Of a DNA stretch of 64,000 nucleotides, positions 45,129 through 56,614 are shown piece after piece. Below the pieces are notes generated by a model. It was not told where the DNA came from and ran no database searches. It was given only the letters and a program-made list of their open reading frames with translations. Origin of the DNA: Gnetum montanum (Eukaryota; Streptophyta; Gnetopsida; Gnetales; Gnetaceae). The position numbers and the translations under genes are program-made. Numbering within the stretch: the stretch's first letter is position 1; each line of letters begins with the position of its first letter. The DNA is taken from assembly GCA_015680685.1 (NCBI GenBank), contig MNCI01000001.1, forward strand, positions 309,343 through 373,342. Reading direction: 5' to 3'.

Positions 45129-45708
45129 TGAAAGCTTTTGTAGCCAAAATTAATATTGTAATTTGATGGAAATTTGAAGGTAGAAACAATTTCCTTATTT
45201 CCCATCAAAAATCCTATCCTATGACCTTATTTTGGTAAAACTTTATGTAATTTTTGATGTGTAAAATGACATTTACAATCCACAAGCTATGAGTTTCATT
45301 TATGCCAATGTTTGAAGGCCCAAAAAGTTAAAAACGTTGCCAAATTTAATAGTAAAAGCCAAAAACGTTAGTAGTTCACAAGTTGGAAATTTGTGTTCTG
45401 AAAATAGTCCAAAATGCCACCAAATTTGGTAGAAAAAGTCTCACACATTGGAAACCCATGTGTAGCAAATTTGGGCTATGAAAATAGCCCAAATATGTTG
45501 TCAAATATGGCAAGAAAGGCTTCACACGTTGTTGGCCCATACATTGTAGTTTTGGATGGTGAAAAGTGCCATATACATTGGTATTTCATGTCCAAAATAT
45601 CAATAACATTGGTGGTTCATACGTTGAAGATTTCAGCCACAAAAAAAAATCAAGAATATTATAAGGAATGTCAAAAATTTTCCAAAACTTAGCTAGAATT
45701 AAGTCATC
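45129..45708 (+). repeat. 5' LTR of element C, first part
   Basis: Begins tgaaagcttttg directly after the LINE H coding remnant and ends at the D insertion point, with tcatc as the last five bases. Alignment to the LTR of B on the other strand is continuous for about 180 bp. The second half is an 81-bp degenerate tandem repeat. Confidence 0.65.
45335..45600 (+). repeat. About 81-bp tandem repeat in the LTR of C
   Basis: Three or more units start near 45337, 45415 and 45497. They share g(t/c)c(a)..caaat(t/a)t(g)g.a(g/a)(t)aaa, tt.acac.ttgg, and a close of tga(a)aa.ag(t/c)cca. The middle unit measures 81 bp. Its place in the LTR corresponds to the 49-bp repeats of B and the palindrome units of A, so each family member has its own LTR minisatellite. 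Confidence 0.6.
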
Positions 45709-45900
45709 TGGAGTAGATTCACTCCACAGTTAAATCACTGTCAATGCACTAAATCTAGATATCATGTAGAGATAAACGTTTTTTCTAGAAAATAAGAAAA
45801 CTAGCTATATTTAATTAATTTATTATACGATTACAACAAGATTCAAAAAACTCACAAGCATCCAAAACCTATCACACTCAACTAATATTGTAGAGCATAC
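45709..45900 (-). repeat. 3' LTR fragment of element D
   Basis: The plus strand starts tggagtagattcactcc, the same as 59701 onward, and matches the 5' LTR for about 190 bp, to agagcat near 45900. The rest of this LTR and the purine tract are deleted, because integrase-tail codons start immediately afterwards. Confidence 0.8.
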
Positions 45901-45929
45901 CAATAGCCTCATTGAGAACAACTAATATG

Positions 45930-46310
45930 TGGACATACCAATATCATTTGGTAAATCAATCTCAAAAGAATTATTATTAATCTTAGCCTTAATTTTGAAA
46001 GGTCTCACCTTCTTACCTTTTAATTTGAATAATTTAACATCTCTTAATCACTTCTTCTTCAAGTGAACCCAAACCAACTCACCAACAACAAAATTAGGCT
46101 TCTACTTGTCCTATTCCTCTTAAGGAATCTCTCTTCAGCCTTCTTCTTAAGATTTGATTTTACTTGTACATGGAGATCCCTCATCTGTTATACAAAATTA
46201 GTACTAAGTTGAGCTTCACCATCAAATCTCTTCACAGTATTCACCATCTTTAGACAAAACCAATAATTCACCTTAAATGGATTTTTTCCAATAGCAACAT
46301 GAAAAGTCTT
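45930..46310 (-). pseudogene. Integrase carboxy end of element D
   Basis: Minus-strand reading gives TFHVAIGKNPFKVNYWFCL, the part just after the integrase core (the family has a TGxSPFxxxYG-like block), then FVVGELVWVHLKKK, VKLFKLKGKKVRPFKIKAK and INNNSFEIDLPNDIGM, the GPY/F-type carboxy module. Frame changes occur near 46200-46100. The core with its three acidic residues is not present. Confidence 0.75.
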
Positions 46311-47210
46311 ATCATACAAAAACTCAACATTCTTCATCTTGTTGTTGGAAATTCTCTTACTCATTCTTCCTTCACCATCAAAATCATAATGTAGATTTCC
46401 TTCATGGTTTCCATTCATTTCAAATCTAAGATAATCAATTTCATTACTATTAATGTACATATTAACATCAATAAGGATGTTCTCATAGTGACTACTACTA
46501 TAGTCATAATTATTAGGAAAATTATCATTATTAGTATTTCTTTTACCAAAAATGGCATCCAAAGTTACATTGCTTCCATCATGCACAACATAACTCAAAA
46601 CTTCATCACAATCACCACAATGATCATGATTCTCATCATTACAATGAAACAAACCACTACCAAGTTGAAGTGAAACACTAGAATCCAACATACTAGGTTC
46701 CACATAAGGTGCATTACTAATATCTGGAAGGTAAATGTTAGACTCACTTACCTCTTCATGGCTTCTCTTATTCATATTTAATTCAACTTTATCTTTAACA
46801 TATGGTTTTCCACTCTCATCAAAGCTTAAAGTTTCAAGATTCCACATAGAAGTCTCCAACTCCAATATTTTCTCCTCTTTCAAGGAATCATCCATAGCTT
46901 CTACTATCCTCTTTGAAGGTATCAACTTAAAAGATAAATCCTCCCTTATGGCTTTAACATCAAATTCATTACCAAATCAATCATTCTTCCACATACCTTG
47001 GCTAGAAGACTCACCTCTCTCCCATGAGCTAGCCTCAACTTGGCAAAGAATCTTCTTTCCTTTGCCACAAGGTATAGAACAATTACACAAAGAATAAGTA
47101 TTGTACCCTCTAGTGATTTTCTTTATCCTTTTGGAATAAGTCCTTTGATCCTTGTCATTCCTTTGGCCTTGATCTTTTACCTCCCATAACTTATGAGGTA
47201 AGAACTATTT
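46300..47210 (-). CDS. Unrecognised open frame of about 300 codons in the place of polymerase
   Basis: The minus strand is open from about 47210 to 46188 with one TGA, near 46975. The longest uninterrupted part starts at the Met at 46925 (245 codons) and runs straight into the integrase-tail codons. It begins LWEVKDQGQRNDKDQRTYSK. It contains a Cys-rich spot (CNCSIPCGKGKKILC), an acidic helix-like stretch (VEAMDDSLKEEKILELETSM), a His/Cys/Asp patch (FHCNDENHDHCGDCDEVL) and an Asn-rich part (KRNTNNDNFPNNYDYSSSHY). It has no RT, RNase H or integrase motif. It could be captured host coding sequence or a lineage-specific domain. Openness is striking in a locus full of stops, but it is not proof of function. 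Confidence 0.5.
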
Positions 47211-47399
47211 TTGGTTAGTAGCATACACTATCTTGAATTATGAAGATCTCTTGGTCTTTTTGATGAAGCTCTTGGTTCCCTCTTCTGAAAATTTTGAGTA
47301 TTGAACACTATATTACTTAATAATAGATTCTTGATAACTTCTTTTCTCATTGATATCTACTTCATCATATCTTTCATCTTCTTTCCTAAATACCTTTGG

Positions 47400-47863
47400 A
47401 AATTTCAACCTACACATCATCATTGTTAGTAATAACTATTGTCATAACAACAAAACCAAAATTGGTTTCATCATGTTCCTTAATATATTTCCTCTCTCCT
47501 AGAAAGATTAAAGAAGCATCAAGTGGGCTTTACTACCTTACTTGTTTAACTATCATAGGAATCAAATCATGGATTCCATTAGGTCAAGAAACACTCTACA
47601 TATTTCTTACTTCATCAAATTAAGCATCATTATCAAAATTCCTAGGTCTAGTAAGAATTACATTAGCACAATCTATTGGAAGTACATCACATTTTACAAC
47701 ATCTTGAAAAATTCAAATTTTAAATTTCAAAGTACATTTTTCCCTCGCCTCTTGAAAAAAATCTTTCAACAACTACTACATCTTATGGGTTCTTGGATAA
47801 GGATTAGTTACCAAATCCAATCTAGTAACTACCTTAGAAGGAATACCATTTTCTTGGGCTCTC
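47400..47863 (-). pseudogene. Protease and linker of element D, second part
   Basis: Minus-strand codons read ENGIPSKVVTRLDLVTNPYP, RTHKM, then KDFFQEARE, IFQDVVKCDVLPIDCANVIL and TRPRNFDND, VRNM and GIHDLIPMIVKQVR. This is the retropepsin carboxy part with an L-(G/T)-R-P-like motif and the usual linker towards reverse transcriptase. The first part, with the ILIDEG active-site strand, is at 58255-58275, beyond element B. Confidence 0.78.
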
Positions 47864-47864
47864 C

Positions 47865-49471
47865 TATAATGCCTAAAAAATTCATTGCTAGAAAACCAAA
47901 AATCCCATGTGGAACAATTTAACTTTGAATCCTAAAAACCTCTACGAAGAGGATACAAAGCACATTGGGCAATCTTGTTGATCACCTAGGGGCTTGGAAA
48001 GTGTAACTGATGCAATATAATTTAATAGAGAATGTAGATCTAATCTAAGAAAAAAGAAAAAAAATTAAACTTAGAATAAACTTGCATAAATAGATCAACT
48101 ATTAATTTTTCTTAAAATAATTAAAACACTATAAGAGAATAGTTTCAAAATGTACAAGTATGTGCCAAGATGTACAAGGAGTTTCTTGAATGATGTTTGA
48201 AGTCTAGTGAAATAGAAAGGTTATGTTTTGTAGTCAATTGCACAATCCAAACGCTTCCAAGCTCCAACTTCCAAAAACTCCTTGTTGGTTCTTAGATGTT
48301 GATCTATTGCATTGATGTGTTGTAATGGTGGATAAAATGCTTGATCTTTTATTGTTGGGCAAAGCACTAAGAGACTCTAATGCTTAGCCAATTACCAATT
48401 TGCTAAAAGTCCTTTTAAAGTGTTGGAAATTTATTTAAATAAGATACTAGTATTTAATTTGTTGTTGTACATTTTTTGGCATGATTCCTAATAACTTGAT
48501 GTAATTTTCAAATATGGTAGACCATCATTTTTAGCATAGTTTCTCATTTGTGGTAAATTTTGATGCACCCAAACCATCAAAACTATTCTAGATATCATAA
48601 TAGTAAACTATGTTGGCTTCACCCAACTATGCTAGCCTTGTAAGATCCATGCTTGACATCTACTAAAACTATGTTGACTTCATGGAATCCACACTAAAAC
48701 TATGGAAACTATATCAGTCTTGTGAAACCACACTAGCAGTATGTCATCCACACTAGAAAAAGTTGGAACTACATTGGCCAACTAGAAAGCCCCATCCACA
48801 CTAGGACTATGCTAGAACTATGCTAGCTAGCTAGGAAGCCCCATCCATGCTAGGACTATGTTGGAGCTACACTAGCTAGCTAGGAAGCCCCATCCATGTT
48901 GGAACTACACTAGAGCTATGTTAGCAAGATAGGAAGTCCCATCAATGCTAGGACTATGCTAAAACTATGCTGGAAAGCTAGGAAGTCTTCATCCATGCTA
49001 GGACTATCCTGGAACTATGATGGCTAGCTAGGAAGCCTTCATCTACACTAGGATTATTCTAGAACTATGTTTGAAATATAGGAAGGCTCATCTATGTTGG
49101 GACTATGAATTAACTACATTAGATAGCTAGGAAGAGTGAAAACCAAACAATTCCAATGCTGGGTGTAGGTGGTTCCAGCGTAGTTTTGGCTATGGCCAAC
49201 ATAACACCCATGAAAACATCCAACATGGAAACTTTCAAGGCATTTTTAGCCTTTCCAAGCCCAAATATAGACATGAAATGACTTTTTCCTCTTGGGAAGT
49301 GAGACTATAACAACTTATGAGGTATTTTTTTAGCCTTAAAAAGTTGGAATGTGTGAGATTACAGCTTATGAACTATAAACCTCATATTTTACACTAGAAT
49401 TCAACTCAATTTTAATGGTGAAGGTCATAATTCCATAAAGTTACAACATGAATTTTCTTGGTGGTGTTTCA
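47865..49471 (-). repeat. 3' LTR of element B
   Basis: Aligned with 56615-58254 from tataa(t/c)gcct(a/g)aaaaatt at the inner edge to aattttcttggtggt at the outer edge. The outer edge reads TGAAACACCACCAA on the minus strand, the same start as the LTR of A. It includes the 49-bp repeats. Confidence 0.8.
48590..49150 (-). repeat. 49-bp minisatellite in the 3' LTR of B
   Basis: About eight to ten units of the type ggactatgct(a/g)gaactatgc, tagctagctaggaag, ccccatccatgct. The unit starting at 48802 measures 49 bp. cg, tg and ca interchange at the same positions (actatgct, actacact, actacgtt), again a methyl-CpG decay signature. The other LTR has the corresponding array at 57300-57915. Confidence 0.75.
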
Positions 49472-49593
49472 TTAGTCCCTCTTTGTTGATGTTTTGAGAA
49501 ATAACCCCAGATACATTGACAAAGAATAGAAAACACCACCGTAGGTCAATCACTAATGTTTCCTCTCTTCACTTGATTTTGTAGCATCAAACC

Positions 49594-49981
49594 ATGCCAA
49601 AGAGTGCTTGTGATGATGGGATAAATGTTATGATGAGATGATATAGGTTAAAGGCTATATTTGATAGTGAGGAAATGGTCACATGGGTTAATAGTGAATT
49701 CCAAATGTTGACATCATGGTCATGGTATGACAATGACATGCATATTAATTAGTTAGTCCTTGTGCTTCATGCTTCAAAGTATTGGCCATTCAATAATATT
49801 TTTGAGAATTCAACAGTCCACTCTAAGACTTATTTGGTCATTTGGCTCCTCCCTTTGTATGTTTGGAACTGTTGATTTTTCTTTTTGGCTTCATTGGCCT
49901 CTCAACTTCTTGACAATTTTCTATTTTTTTATTTTTCTCTTTTTTTCTTTCTTTTTTATTATAAGGAAAAACCTTCATTAG
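49594..49981 (+). CDS. Possible antisense accessory frame in element B
   Basis: I do not recognise it. From the ATG at 49594 (MPKSACDDGINVMM) the plus strand reads, with TGA and TAG where Trp or Gln would fit, KAIFDSEEMVTWVNSEFQML, SWSWYDNDMHIN, VLVLHASKYWPFNNIFENST and YLVIWLLPLYVWNC, until a T-rich end near 49980. The direction is opposite to B. Tat-lineage elements are known to carry antisense frames before the 3' LTR, and this lies just inside that LTR. It may equally be chance. Confidence 0.3.
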
Positions 49982-49984
49982 GTT

Positions 49985-51440
49985 TCATTGCCAAGGCTAA
50001 ACTTAGTTTGGTTTAATCATTCAATAATATGTCTTACGTCCAACAAATTTGATGGTGAATTAAGACAAAGGAGATGTCACATGGCCACAATGCATGCATG
50101 TAAAACATTAGTCATCATTGTTATTTAGGGTAAGGAAGGTTATACATTGCACTATGGGATTATGGTTCAAGAGCGGTAATAAAAGTGATGTGAATCAAGC
50201 ACTCTTGGTATGATAGGACAAGCTCACCAAATCTTATGCATCAAGATCACATTGTAACGTATTTCCATGATTAGTTGCACCTCTATGATAACTCCCAAGC
50301 TTCATCCTACAAGCACAATTCCAAGAGAACAAGAAAACATTTCATTACAAAATAATACATAGGGCTATATGAGACAACCAGCAAACCAAGCCACCATAGG
50401 TTATTATCATTATAAGATAGAGAGAGATGTATGTAATTTGCATTGGATTCACAAAACTTTTTAGTTCATTCTTTGTGTCAAAAAAAGAGAGAGCATGCAG
50501 GCTCACTTATTATAGACCATCGAAGTCATCAACATCAGTCATTCATCCCTACTTGTTAACAATGATAAACAACACACCAAGAAAATATGTAAGTATTAGA
50601 TGTAATCATGGCTATGTAATGGCTTTAATGTTGCATTGCAAGGATTTGATGATGTCATGAGTAGGCTTAAGTTCTAGTGAGGAACTTGGTTCCATGTGTT
50701 TTCTCTAGTTTAGATGAGAATTTTGACCAAGGGAACTCTCCATGATGTTTCTAGTTTCAAGGTTAATGGTCATCAAGAAACTTCAAGGTGTTTTGGTTGT
50801 ATGGTAAAATGGCTTCAAAGGCTTAGATCAAGTTTGTCTAAGAACATCATAAGAGGGGCCCATTTGGGTTTTAAGGCCAACTGAATTTGCTTTCTCATCC
50901 TCCTATCTCATTCTTGCATGTCAACATAAGCTAATCAAGTAGTACCTGTATCATAAAACTATCAAAAAAATTAACATGCTTTAATAATAAATCAAATATG
51001 GGTCAAAACAAATTAATCAATGCCAAGCAAGGTTAAAACATTGTTAACATAGGTCTCAAGAGGTAGATTTAGACAAACAAGTTGAAATAAAGAGAAAATA
51101 ATGTAGGATGGGGCTAAATGAAGGCCAAATGATGGTTTAAAATCCATGAAATGGTGTCAAAAAAGGTCAAATAAGGCCTTAATGATGTCAAATTGAGCCA
51201 ATTAAGATCCACATGATGCCAAATGATGAAGGAATGTGGTCAAACAAGGCCAAATGAAGCAAAAAATGATAAAATAAAGTCAACTGTCACTATATGACAT
51301 GATAGTGATAAAAAATAATGTAAAATAAGATCAAGTATGGTCAAAAATAGTGGGGAACAAGGCCAAAAAAGGCCAAAAAAGGCAAGGTAGGCAACATATG
51401 ACCCCACATGGTTAATTGAGATCACATTTTTTGCCAATTT
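49985..51440. other. Non-coding interior of element B
   Basis: I see no gene. From about 51050 to 51420 it is full of degenerate (a)aggccaaa(t)gatg/ggtcaaa words, as if an older minisatellite had decayed next to the 31-bp array. Confidence 0.4.
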
Positions 51441-51795
51441 TATGCCTTAACAGGTCATGACATTGTCAGTTTTAGACCTTAGCAAGCTATGATGTTGCCA
51501 ATTTTAGGCCTTAGCAAGTCATGCCTTGCCAATTTTAGGCCATAGTAGGCCATGTGTTGCCAGGTTTAGGCCATAGTGGGCCATGGGTTACCAGTTTTAG
51601 GCCATAGTGGACCATGCATTACTAGTTTTAAGCCATAGCAAGTCATGCATTACTAGTTTTAGGCCATAGTAGGTGATGCATTACCAGTTTTGGGTCATAG
51701 CAAGCCATGTGTTGCTAGTTATAGGCCATAGCAGGCCATCTACTGGCAATTTTAGGCCATAGTTGGCCATGCATTGCTAGTTTTATGTCATAGGA
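51440..51795 (-). repeat. 31-bp minisatellite in element B
   Basis: About eleven units with the minus-strand consensus ctatggcctaaaactagtaa followed by tgcatggcctg. Units near 51600-51690 measure 31 bp. It lies directly downstream of the protease remnant in B's own orientation, as the TGGCCTTAAACTA array does in A at 9000-9255. Confidence 0.8.
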
Positions 51796-52149
51796 AGCCA
51801 TGGTTCATACATTGTCTAATAAGTATGGAATTATCTCAAAAGAGCATATAAGGCTAAAGCCTATATTGAAACATGATATAATGTTGTAAAAGTGATCAAA
51901 TGATCCTTAATAAGAAAGAGGATAAGACATTTACTACAAACTTGTTGTTTGACCTTTGATAGATTAGAAAAATCCCTTTTGCATAATTTTATGCTCACTA
52001 TCTCTCTTGTTTATCATGGCAAGTTGTAGGCATTTTTTTTGATTATCCCATGTCACAGAGTTGATATTGCCAACATCATTATTGTCCTTCTTGTCGGTGA
52101 TTCTAGTCTAAGTATCTGGAGTTGTCTTGAAACTCCACTTCTAAACCTC

Positions 52150-52560
52150 AGTTGATGTTGACATAGTTAACTAAATGTAGTGACATATTATCTCCATGAA
52201 TGATAATTTCCCCTCCCTCATAGGGCAAGTGAATCTCCTACTATATAGAAATGAGACTACATGAAGCCTAGCCAACCATGGCCTTCCTAGGATTAAGTTG
52301 AAGCCAAATGTCTCTTAAACCACTAGAAACTTGGCAGATGTAGGGAATTTCTCACCAACTACAAAATCCAAAGAGATGGAACCTCACACCACTACTCATG
52401 ACCCATTAAATGACTTGAGTGCTAAGGTAGTGGTTTCTTGGTTTCTTGAGTGCTAAGCTTAGTTTGTCAACAATGGTGTATGGTATCACATTGGTTGCTA
52501 ACTCACCATACACATGAACATGATGAACCTTGTACCTACCAACTCATATAGTGATAAGAA
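52150..52560 (-). pseudogene. Protease of element B
   Basis: Minus-strand codons at about 52545-52450 read VGRYKVHHVHVYGELATNVI, then PYTIVDKLSLA. This matches the A protease VHVNNGVATNIIPYTIIDKL position by position. The catalytic triad is again absent: YGE stands where D-(S/T)-G is expected. The DKL helix is kept. Confidence 0.65.
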
Positions 52561-53899
52561 GATGAGTAAATAGTTCTTCTTTGCTTTAAGAGTTGATCTT
52601 CACCTCACTCTTGTAAGAGTTGAGCATGGGTTGATGCCTATTCTCCCTAAGTGAAGCTTGCTCAATGAAAAAGTGGATTTAATCTTTGTTTGTGGGAATG
52701 TATCTACTCATAGGGATATAGGTTAACACCTAATCTAGTGCATCTTTATGATTAGGAGAAGTCATGATTAGGTCATAAAAGTTTGGCAAGGTGTTCTTTT
52801 CTTAAGGGACCATTTAGCTTTTTCCATTATTATGCGGAAACTCTTTTCCTTGGTGTGTGATCATTTAGCCTTAGTGGTTTTAACTTCATTCTTCATAGAG
52901 TTTGTGACTTAGATTTCAATGTATGTGCCTTGGGCCTATTCCCTATGGATGTAGTTGGTCTTGGTATAGACCTTAGTAAGTAAACTTACTTTGAAGCCTA
53001 TTTTTGTTAATTACCTTTAGTGGGTTTTTTTGTTGATTTGGAGACAAGTTATTTTCATCACCATTGTGGTGATGATTGTGTACTAGCTATTGAGTTTTTG
53101 GCCACTATAAGTGGGCTTTAATCATGGGTTGTTGCAGGTTTAGTCATTGAAGGTGAAGGGACCTAGATAACAAATGGTTTCCTAGGTTTTGAAGGACTAG
53201 TAACTCATAGTCTAGGTTGTGAAGTTGATGCCATTGAAGGTGGGAGATGTATGATGAAAGGCTTTTAAGGGGCTAGAGGGGATGCTAATTTTATGACAAA
53301 GGGCTCTGTAGGCTTTGTATTTTAAATCCACAATGGTACTTTTATATCAAACAGTTCCCTAAGAGGATTAATCCATTTGGTTTCTATGAATGAGGCTACA
53401 ATATAAGAGTTATCATTGGCACTTAGAGAATTAGGCTCATTCAACACCAAACTCTCCATCTTCTAGAGGTCATCCTTTAACGCTAGGTAAAAATTGATAT
53501 CATGACTAGCCATTTGATGATAATGACAATACCTATCCAATTTGAAATACTTCAATAGCTTCAAATCATCTTTGATTACTATCATTGAATCTATAGCTAT
53601 GTCACAAAGATGACCATGCCTCTTATGAGCTTCCTTAGATAATTGCTTATGTTGTGTATGATTGTCTTTAAGAAACTATTCTAAACATTTAAAGGGCTTA
53701 ATCAATAACCTAGTATACTTTTACCCATTCTTCCATCCAAATTTTGGTCTTGGTTGATTTGAGGCATATGACGTAGATGGATGGGATGATTTAGGGAATG
53801 TGTTATGTGGTGGTGATCCGCACTTTTTCCCTTGTTTAGATTCTTTTTTTAGTCTATCCATGGTTTTATGTTATTTCTTATTTTTATTGCTATCCCTCC
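52561..53899 (-). other. Gag to protease linker of element B
   Basis: Decayed coding DNA in the position of the basic linker of A (6590-7700). There is no recognisable domain, only short minus-strand frames between stops. Confidence 0.35.
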
Positions 53900-55445
53900 T
53901 TGCATGTTGGTTTTTATAGGCCACATAGGCTAGATCATTACTAGCCACAACTACCTTCTTGATGTTTCTTGGTTTCTGAGAAGGCTTGGCTTAGCGATCG
54001 AGGCTCTAAGTAGTAAATCTTTGACTTAATAAAATCATTTACTACTCCCTTAAAGATGGAAAAGAGGTTATTTTCAAAGATAGGCTCTAAAATCTTGTTG
54101 AGCATTGAGTTCCATTTCTGAATGAACCTTTTCACTAGTTCAAGTAGCCTCTACTTCACCTTCATCAATTGATATAATGTGGCATCCAACTTTAAGTTGT
54201 ATCTGAAGTGGTTGACAACTTGGTTTATCAAGTCTTCAAGGAAAGAGATAGAGTCTCTAGGTAAGGTTTGGTGCCAATCCAAAGCCATTCCATTAAGGGA
54301 CATAGGAAAAATCCTCAATATTGTATGTGGCCATGCTTGCAAAAAGAGGCACTTAGAATGACTAAGTGTGCATTGGGATCCCCTTCATTATTATATTTGA
54401 TGAAGTTTGGTATAAGCATGTCTACATGTAAGGTTATTTGAGACATGGTAGGGCTTATAAGATCATTGTGGTAAAATTCTAGAACCTTGACCATCTGAGT
54501 TGTATTGGCCTTGAGTTTTTGTAGCTCTTCAGTAAGATCTTAGATTGTTTGGAAGGCTTTATCTAAGCCTTGGGGCATCCCTATAGGCTGTGGTATTTGT
54601 GTTGATGGTTAAGGAGGAAGTTGTGAGGCTTAAGATCATGTGATGGGTATTAAGATGGACAAAAGGATTTGAATGACCACCATTCCAAGTGGATTGTACA
54701 AGAAGAAGGAGTTTTGAGTTGGGACATGTGGTATGAAGGAAGAAAAGGGAGTATGAGAGGCCTATGTTTCTTGTGGCCCTGATGAGGGTCCTACTACTAT
54801 GACAAAGGGAGATGGTGAGGTAGACATCACTAAAGCTAGGTACATGGAATGAGGTGGTATTGCAAAGGACATTGATGAGAACAAAGAGGTAGAATAAGGC
54901 ACAAGATTTCCCTTGTGTGTGGAATTGATGGGTGTAGATCCAAGCATAGTAGGATGGATAGGAAAAGAAGAAGATTGTGAAACTTGTTCCATAGATGAGG
55001 TAGGAAAGGATAAACTAGGAGTAGTTTTCTAGGAAGCCAAAGGTTGGAAAAAAAACTCCACATGAATGTGTCCAACTCCAATTCGACCTCAAACTCATTA
55101 TGCTCTTCTTGGCAATCCTCCAAGCTAATTTCCTCACTAAACTCATCAAAATCTATGAGTTGTATGAGCATTTGTACATAAAATTTGGTGAGGGGAATTG
55201 GTCATAAGGAGATTGGATGTATTCTTTTCCATCTTGTGTATAATTTCAAATTGACACTTTGCATCAGATTCAAAGTGTAATATTAAGGGAACAACTTGCA
55301 TCTTAACATAGAGGAAGTTGTAGAACTCCTCATTAATCACTGTGAATTTTGGGTTCTTGCCCCATGGCCTAAGGGATTATCTTCATTCTATGACCATAGG
55401 GTCTTTTTGATCATAGATATGAACTACATCTTAGTTGGAGGCCAT
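53900..55445 (-). pseudogene. gag: Broken gag of element B
   Basis: The start is ATG at 55445 (minus), MASN, a stop, DVVHIYDQKDPMVIE, like the start of C at 62321. Then NPKFTVINEEFYNFLYVKMQ and CQFEIIHKMEKN follow. The gag core reads QAWPHTILRIFPMSLNGMAL (about 54342), DWHQTLPRDSISFLEDLINQ and VVNHFRYNLK, then KWNSMLNKILEPIFENNLF and SIFKGVVNDFIKSKIYYL (about 54060). These match A at 6160-6480. Several stops and frame changes are present. Confidence 0.78.
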
Positions 55446-55499
55446 GTATGCAAGCTTTAGTGGTAGCATAATTGATCTGTGAAAGGACATTAATTGGTA

Positions 55500-55708
55500 C
55501 CAACAAAATTGCATTGGACTTTGCAAAACCCTGTTGAGCTAGGAAAGAACTACACTAGGCTTTGTAAAACCAAGCTAGGCTAGCAAAAACTAAGCTAGGC
55601 TTTATAAAACTAAGTTGGACTAGCAAAACTAAGCTAGGCTTCATAAAACTATGTTGGGCTTTGTGTGCACACCGAAAATCCACTTTTGTAAAATTTTGAA
55701 GTTTAGGT

Positions 55709-55758
<50 letters not shown>

Positions 55759-55945
55759 CCCCANAATGCCCAACACTTAATAGAAAAATTAGTGTATGGT
55801 CAAACTTCTTGTAGTTTTATGCACTAGGCTTTGAAAAGTCTAACAATTATTTAAAAATTAAAAAATAAAACCAAACTTTCTATAGTTTTTATGTTGGACT
55901 TTAAAAAGTCTAGCACTTATTGTAAAAATTTGAATATGAAAAAAA
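55500..55945. repeat. Leader repeats of element B
   Basis: At 55520-55660 short units of about 19-25 bp recur (aaactaagctaggctt(t)gta, aagctaggctagcaaa). At 55800-55935 two copies of about 71 bp share caaact.tctgtagtttt.atg, (c/t)tag.cttt.aaaagtcta and gca.ttatt. They lie between the gag start and the primer site of B. The nearby frame at 55555-55776 is only a translated T tract. Confidence 0.55.
55719..55753. repeat. 35-base T run followed by an ambiguous base
   Basis: T35 at 55719-55753 with N at 55764. The N suggests a sequencing or assembly problem at the homopolymer. On the minus strand it is an A35 run, which could also be a retroposed tail, but no SINE body was recognised. Confidence 0.7.
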
Positions 55946-56590
55946 TTATTGTTGGTAATATGTTAAGTTTTGGAAGATACACTAGTATTCTTCCAAATAG
56001 ACATTAATGATAAAAAATGCATGTTTGGTTTTCCTTGTTAAGAATTGTTGGTGTATTTTTCCTTTATGGAAAACAATGCTAGGACATTTTTTCCTTATGG
56101 AAAAAAACTATGCTACCTTTAATATGGTAATGAGAAGTATAATGTTTCACCAAAAATACACTGGGTATTTTGGAAAAGCTACACTAGGGTTTGTGATGAT
56201 TGAAAATGTAATTGATTCACCAAAACTATGCTAGGTAGTTTGGTAAGGGGAAAGGTGGGTTACTTTTGCCAAGAAACCTAATGGAAAAATTCACAATAGG
56301 AAATAGGTGGTGGAAAGATGTGATGGACTTTGGAAAACCCAAGGCCATGTTTTTACAACCAAGTATTGCAAGTTTCTTAAGAAACTACATTAGCTTCCAA
56401 AAGTCCAACAACTACTATGAATTTCACAACAACACCCAAACTAACTGCAACCACCATGTAGGTATTAATTGCAAGATGATGGATGGTAAAGTTGATTTTT
56501 TTGGTAGATTTGAATGGAGTTTTAAAGGTTTAAATTTATAAAACTTAGCTTAGAAACAAAAATTTGAATCAATTAAAGAACTTGGATGGA

Positions 56591-56609
56591 GGTCATCCTT
56601 CTAGCACTA
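56591..56609 (-). promoter_or_regulatory. Primer-binding site of element B
   Basis: The minus strand reads tagtgctagaaggatgacc a few bases inside the 5' LTR end (ttatag/ttt). It is the counterpart of 4608-4626 in A and 61380-61395 in C. Confidence 0.6.
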
Positions 56610-56614
56610 GAAAC

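Noticed and set aside
46404-47097. Plus-strand frames opposite the unknown frame of D
   Set aside because: Rich in Ile, Thr and Ser from complementing Asn/Asp-rich codons; no motif, and the minus frame joins the integrase tail.
48590-49150. CRISPR-like regular repeats
   Set aside because: Units are contiguous and degenerate with no unique spacers, and they lie in an LTR of a plant element.
55555-55776. Lys-rich 73-codon frame on the minus strand
   Set aside because: It is the translation of a T35 run and contains the ambiguous base.
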